Shown here piece after piece: positions 60,574-64,000 of a stretch of DNA of 64,000 nt; position 1 is the first letter of the stretch, and the number at the start of each line of letters is the position of its first letter. The position numbers and the translations under genes are program-made. The stretch comes from Streptomyces sp. NBC_00162 (GTDB lineage Bacteria > Actinomycetota > Actinomycetes > Streptomycetales > Streptomycetaceae): NCBI RefSeq assembly GCF_024611995.1, contig NZ_CP102509.1, positions 5,332,001 through 5,396,000 of the forward strand. Reading direction: 5' to 3'. A model generated the notes under the pieces. The model did no database searches and was not told where the DNA came from. It worked only from the letters and a program-made list of their open reading frames with translations.

Positions 60574-62918
60574 GCGGGCAGGACGCGGCGACTGCGACGA
60601 CAACGGTGAACCCCACGGTGACCGCCCTGGCGGCGGACGCCGAGGCAGCGGCCGCCGAGCAGCGGGCACCGAGCGGAATCGGAGCGTCCGTCCCGGCCGC
60701 CGACACCCGCGCCAAGAGCGAGGGCACCTTCCCCTACGCCGCCGACCTGTGGGCCGAAGGCCTCCTGTGGGCCGCCGTGCTGCGCTCCCCGCACGCCCAC
60801 GCCCGGATCCTCTCCATCGACACCTCGGCCGCCGCCGAGATGCCCGGCGTACGCGCCGTCGTCACCCACGCCGACGTCCCCGGCGCCACCACGCACGGCC
60901 GCCGCATCGCCGACCGGCCGGTCTTCGCGCACGACGTCGTCCGCCACCACGGCGAGCCCATCGCCGCCGTCGCCGCCGACCACCCGGACACCGCCCGGCT
61001 CGCCGCCGCCGCGATCGCCGTCGAGTACGAGCTGCTCGACCCGGTCACCGACCCCGAGCAGTCCTTCGGCGCCCCCGCATTGCACCCCGACGGCAACCTG
61101 ATCCGGCACATCCCGCTCCGCTACGGCGACCCGGAGGCCACCGGCGAGGTCGTCGTCGAGGGCCTGTACCGGATCGGCCGCCAGGACCCCGCGCCCATCG
61201 GCGCCGAGGCCGGGCTGGCCGTGCCGCGGCCCGACGGCGGCGTGGAGCTGTACACCGCCTCCACCGACCCGCACACCGACCGCGACCTGGCGGCCGCCTG
61301 CTTCGGCCTGGAACCGGACCGCGTGCGGGTCGTCGTCACAGGCGTGCCGGGCGCGACGGCGGACCGCGAGGACGCCGCCTTCCAGCTGCCGCTGGGCTTG
61401 CTGGCCCTGCGCACGGGCTGCCCGGTCAAGCTGGCCGCCACCCGCGAGGAGTCCTTCCTCGGCCACACCCACCGCCACCCGACCCTGCTGCGCTACCGCC
61501 ACCACGCGGACGCGGAGGGCCGCCTGGTCAAGGTCGAGGCCCAGATCCTGATGGACGCGGGCGCGTACGCCGACGCGTCCTCGGAGTCCCTGGCGGCGGC
61601 GGTGGCCTTCGCCTGCGGCCCGTACGTCGTCCCGCACGCCTTCGTGGAGGGCTGGGCGGTACGCACCAACAACCCGCCGTCGGGCCACGTCCGGGGCGAG
61701 GGCGCGATGCAGGTGTGCGCGGCGTACGAGGGCCAGATGGACAAGCTCGCGGCCGCCCTGGGCATCGACGGCGCCGAACTGCGCCTGCGCAACGCGCTGG
61801 CGACGGGCGACCTCCTTCCGACGGGCCAGACGGTGACCTGCCCGGCGCCGGTGGCGGAACTGGTCCGTGCGGTACGGGACTTCGAGCTGCCCGCCCTCCC
61901 GAAGGACACCCCGGAGGACGAGTGGCTGCTGCCGGGCGGCCCCGAGGGCGCGGGCGAGCCGGGCGCGGTGCGGCGCGGGGTCGGGTACGGCGTCGGCATG
62001 GTGCACATGCTGGGCGCGGAGGGCGCCGACGAGGTGTCGACGGCCACCGTGAAGGTGGTCAACGGCGTGGCGACGGTCATCTGCGCGGCGGTCGACACCG
62101 GCCAGGGCTTCGCGACGCTGGCCCGTCAGATCGTCCAGGAGGTGCTGGGCGTCGACGAGGTGACGACGGCTCCGGTCGACACCGACCAGCCGCCGGCCGG
62201 CCCGTCGGCGCACGGCCGCCACACGTGGGTGTCGGGCGGCGCGGTGGAGCGCGCGGCCAAGATGGTGCGCACCCAGCTCCTCCAGCCGATGGCCCACAAG
62301 CTGGGCATGTCCACGGAGCTGCTGCAGATCACGGATGGCCGGATCACGTCGTACGACGGCGCCTTCTCGATGACGGTCGCCGAGGCCATAGAAGGCAAGG
62401 AACTCTGGGCGACGGCCCAGTGCCGCCCCCACCCGACGGAACCCCTGGACGCGGACGGCCAGGGCGACGCCTTCGTGGGCCTCGCCTTCTGCGCGATCCG
62501 CGCGGTGGTGGACGTGGACATCGAGCTGGGCTCGGTACGGGTCGTGGAGCTCGCGGTGGCCCAGGACGTGGGCCGCGTCCTCAACCCCCGCCAGCTGGAG
62601 GCCCGTATCGAGGCGGGCGTCACCCAGGGCGTGGGCGCGGCCCTGACGGAGAACCTCCGCACGGTCTCCGGCCTGGTCCGCCACCCCGACCTGACGGGCT
62701 ACGCCCTGCCGACGTCGCTGGACGCCCCGACCGTCCGCATCGTCAAACTGGTCGAGGAACGGGACGTGGTGGCCCCCTTCGGCGCGAAGGCGGCGAGCGC
62801 GATCCCGGTGGTGACGGCGCCCGCGGCGGTAGCCTCGGCGGTCCGCTCGGCCACGGGCCGACCGGTGAACAGGCTCCCGATCCGGCCATCGGCGGCGGTT
62901 GCAGCGCCCAACTCGTGA
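60570..62918 (+). CDS. Molybdenum hydroxylase large (molybdopterin-binding) subunit, catalytic Glu apparently missing
   Basis: A 782-residue large subunit of the xanthine dehydrogenase family. An N-terminal aldehyde-oxidase/XDH alpha-beta domain (LLWAAVLRSPHAHARILSIDTS) leads into the molybdopterin domains, with the GQG motif near 62101 (VDTGQGFATLARQIV) intact. The C-terminal motif that normally reads G-x-x-G-x-G-E reads G738-A-K-A-A-S-A744, so the glutamate that activates water at the molybdenum is Ala744. GRQDPAPIGAEAGLAV likewise lacks the usual His/Glu, and RGEGAMQ replaces RGFGxPQ. The protein may be inactive, use another base, or have a changed role. Confidence 0.85.
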   Translation: MSGQDAATATTTVNPTVTALAADAEAAAAEQRAPSGIGASVPAADTRAKSEGTFPYAADLWAEGLLWAAVLRSPHAHARILSIDTSAAAEMPGVRAVVTHADVPGATTHGRRIADRPVFAHDVVRHHGEPIAAVAADHPDTARLAAAAIAVEYELLDPVTDPEQSFGAPALHPDGNLIRHIPLRYGDPEATGEVVVEGLYRIGRQDPAPIGAEAGLAVPRPDGGVELYTASTDPHTDRDLAAACFGLEPDRVRVVVTGVPGATADREDAAFQLPLGLLALRTGCPVKLAATREESFLGHTHRHPTLLRYRHHADAEGRLVKVEAQILMDAGAYADASSESLAAAVAFACGPYVVPHAFVEGWAVRTNNPPSGHVRGEGAMQVCAAYEGQMDKLAAALGIDGAELRLRNALATGDLLPTGQTVTCPAPVAELVRAVRDFELPALPKDTPEDEWLLPGGPEGAGEPGAVRRGVGYGVGMVHMLGAEGADEVSTATVKVVNGVATVICAAVDTGQGFATLARQIVQEVLGVDEVTTAPVDTDQPPAGPSAHGRHTWVSGGAVERAAKMVRTQLLQPMAHKLGMSTELLQITDGRITSYDGAFSMTVAEAIEGKELWATAQCRPHPTEPLDADGQGDAFVGLAFCAIRAVVDVDIELGSVRVVELAVAQDVGRVLNPRQLEARIEAGVTQGVGAALTENLRTVSGLVRHPDLTGYALPTSLDAPTVRIVKLVEERDVVAPFGAKAASAIPVVTAPAAVASAVRSATGRPVNRLPIRPSAAVAAPNS

Positions 62919-63040
62919 CCGTGTGACCCGCATTGCACCTGCAACCCGGGAGTTGGGGCTGTCGGTGCTGGTCGCTACAGTGATCGGTGAGATTGCGTAC
63001 GCGCGCGTGCGAACGGGGACGGGGAGTCGGGGAGGCCATC

Positions 63041-63565
63041 GTGGCACAGGACAACGGAGGTCTGTTCGGACCAGGCCTTACGGCGGGTCTGGCGGATTCG
63101 ATCCGGGCGCAGGCGGCGGCGCAGTCGAGGGCCGCGGCGCTGAAGATCGAGCACGACACGCTGAAGGAATACAGGGGCATGGTCGATGCCCTGCTCGAAG
63201 AGCTGAGCGGATCGGACGCGGACCACAAGAAGCTGGCCCACGGCACCCTGCGCGAGGGCTCGCTGGGCAAGGGATTCCCCGAGGCCGACGCCCTCTACAA
63301 GTCGTACACGACGGTCATCACGGAGCTGGAGAAGCTCTCGAAGGGGTTGGCGGATCAGATCGAGGGCCTGGGCATCGCGATCCTGACGGCGGGCAAGGGC
63401 TACGTGGACGTGGACGAGGAGACGAAGCGTCGTATGGCCGCCATCGCCAAGGAGGCGAAGCAGCACTACGTTCCGGACCGGGACCCGTACCCCGAGGAAC
63501 AGAGCAAGAACGCCGGCACGCCGCCTCCTGCCCATGACGGCAACGGGACGGGCGGTACGATCTGA
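63041..63565 (+). CDS. Alpha-helical protein paired with a WXG100-like protein
   Basis: A 174-residue, largely helical protein. It has long amphipathic stretches (SIRAQAAAQSRAAALKIEHD, TVITELEKLSKGLADQIEGL), as seen in ESX-linked chaperone or substrate proteins, and a Pro/Gly/Asn-rich tail. It resembles no family that I can name. The GTG at 63041 follows GGGGAGG at good spacing. It overlaps the next gene by ATGA, so the pair are translationally coupled, as EsxA/EsxB-type pairs are. It begins 122 bases after the molybdenum hydroxylase, with its own upstream region. Confidence 0.7.
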   Translation: MAQDNGGLFGPGLTAGLADSIRAQAAAQSRAAALKIEHDTLKEYRGMVDALLEELSGSDADHKKLAHGTLREGSLGKGFPEADALYKSYTTVITELEKLSKGLADQIEGLGIAILTAGKGYVDVDEETKRRMAAIAKEAKQHYVPDRDPYPEEQSKNAGTPPPAHDGNGTGGTI

Positions 63566-64000
63566 TGGCGACGGATTTCGAGGGTTACACGCACCAGCAG
63601 CTGAAGGCGATGATCGCCTCGCTGGACCCGGAGACGGCGAAGACGAGGGCCGCGCAGCTCAAGAAGGCCTCCGACGACATCGCGAAGATCGCGGAGAAGC
63701 TCAAAAACCACCGTGTCACCGGCTGGGAGGGCGAAGCAGCCGTCGCCTTCCAGGAGTGGGTGGGCCGGGCGGGCAACGCGACGCTCCGGCTGAGCAAGTA
63801 CAGCGCCGAGGGCTCCAAGTGGCTGACCGACGCCGTCCAGAAGATGGTCGAGGCATCGAAGATGCCTGCCTACGACACGGACGCCGCCGCAAACTTGGAA
63901 GCGGCCCGCAAGTTCCACAACGACCCGGACTCGCAGCAGATCCGCCAAGAGGCGAACTCGAAGCTGAACGCGGACCACTCCGAGGCCGTGAAGCTGATGA
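63565..64000 (+). CDS. WXG100-like protein, start of a longer gene (cut by window end)
   Basis: The first 145 residues of a longer protein. The visible part has two helices around a W-E-G turn (HRVTGWEGEAAVAFQEWVG), as in WXG100/ESX secreted proteins, with heptad-like helices before (IAKIAEKLKNHRV) and after. Type VII secreted toxins often carry such a domain at the N-terminus and an effector domain after it. The rest lies outside the window, so the size and effector cannot be known. It overlaps the previous gene's stop by ATGA. Confidence 0.72.
   Translation, partial: MATDFEGYTHQQLKAMIASLDPETAKTRAAQLKKASDDIAKIAEKLKNHRVTGWEGEAAVAFQEWVGRAGNATLRLSKYSAEGSKWLTDAVQKMVEASKMPAYDTDAAANLEAARKFHNDPDSQQIRQEANSKLNADHSEAVKLM

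Noticed and set aside
55852..60669. A 1605-codon minus-strand frame across GH20 and the molybdenum hydroxylase genes.
   Set aside because: It spans several genes and gaps and has no recognisable domain; GC-rich shadow.

Overview
The window is high-G+C actinobacterial DNA, almost certainly from a Streptomyces chromosome core. The evidence is GTG/TTG starts, strong GC bias at third codon positions, a lpqB-type lipoprotein gene behind mtrAB, the tandem Ser/Thr kinases PkaA/PkaB, a 180-kDa-class glutamate dehydrogenase, an NnaR-type HemD-like regulator beside narK, and the prfB-ftsE-ftsX-S41 peptidase-smpB-ssrA order. No phage, insertion sequence, CRISPR array, rRNA or tRNA was seen. The only RNA gene is tmRNA.

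Layout. 1-4.3 kb: end of mtrA, then mtrB and lpqB (cell-envelope signalling). 4.3-9 kb: a ComF-like phosphoribosyltransferase, long-form hibernation factor HPF, an orphan NarL-type response regulator, and on the minus strand a YcaQ-like DNA glycosylase and a GNAT acetyltransferase. 9-14 kb: secA, an Rv3235-like gene, a DUF6912 gene and a HAD hydrolase. 14.4-19.3 kb: large NAD-glutamate dehydrogenase. 19.4-24.1 kb: a TagGH-type polymer exporter, a TetR regulator with two candidate operators, and a GT2/CDP-glycerophosphotransferase fusion, which together look like a wall-polymer module. 24.3-27.9 kb: a carbohydrate ABC importer without its own ATPase.

28-34.5 kb: an FHA-FtsK/SpoIIIE protein diverges from pkaA and pkaB; kinases beside a phosphothreonine-binding FHA protein suggest a signalling unit. 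34.6-41.5 kb: an IPNS-type oxygenase preceded by a 33-codon leader peptide, then prfB, a small zinc-ribbon membrane protein, ftsEX, an S41 protease, smpB and ssrA. 41.5-48.2 kb is more variable: a shortened YefM-like antitoxin without a toxin, an MFS/LysR divergent pair, narK-nnaR (nitrate uptake and control), a GNAT and a CGNR zinc-finger protein. 48.3-57.7 kb: a HelD/HelR-like RNA polymerase helicase, malic enzyme, HU, MurA, YqgE, DUF3039 and a GH20 hexosaminidase.

58-62.9 kb: three translationally coupled genes for a molybdenum hydroxylase. Its Fe-S subunit carries a very long disordered N-terminus, and the large subunit lacks the expected active-site glutamate. 63-64 kb: two coupled genes resembling ESX/WXG100 secretion substrates; the second runs off the window.

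The most unusual signals are the Cys-containing leader peptide upstream of the oxygenase, the altered molybdenum hydroxylase, the shortened orphan antitoxin next to ssrA, the P-loop-variant FHA-FtsK protein next to PkaA/PkaB, and the repeated operator-like sites around the TetR gene.
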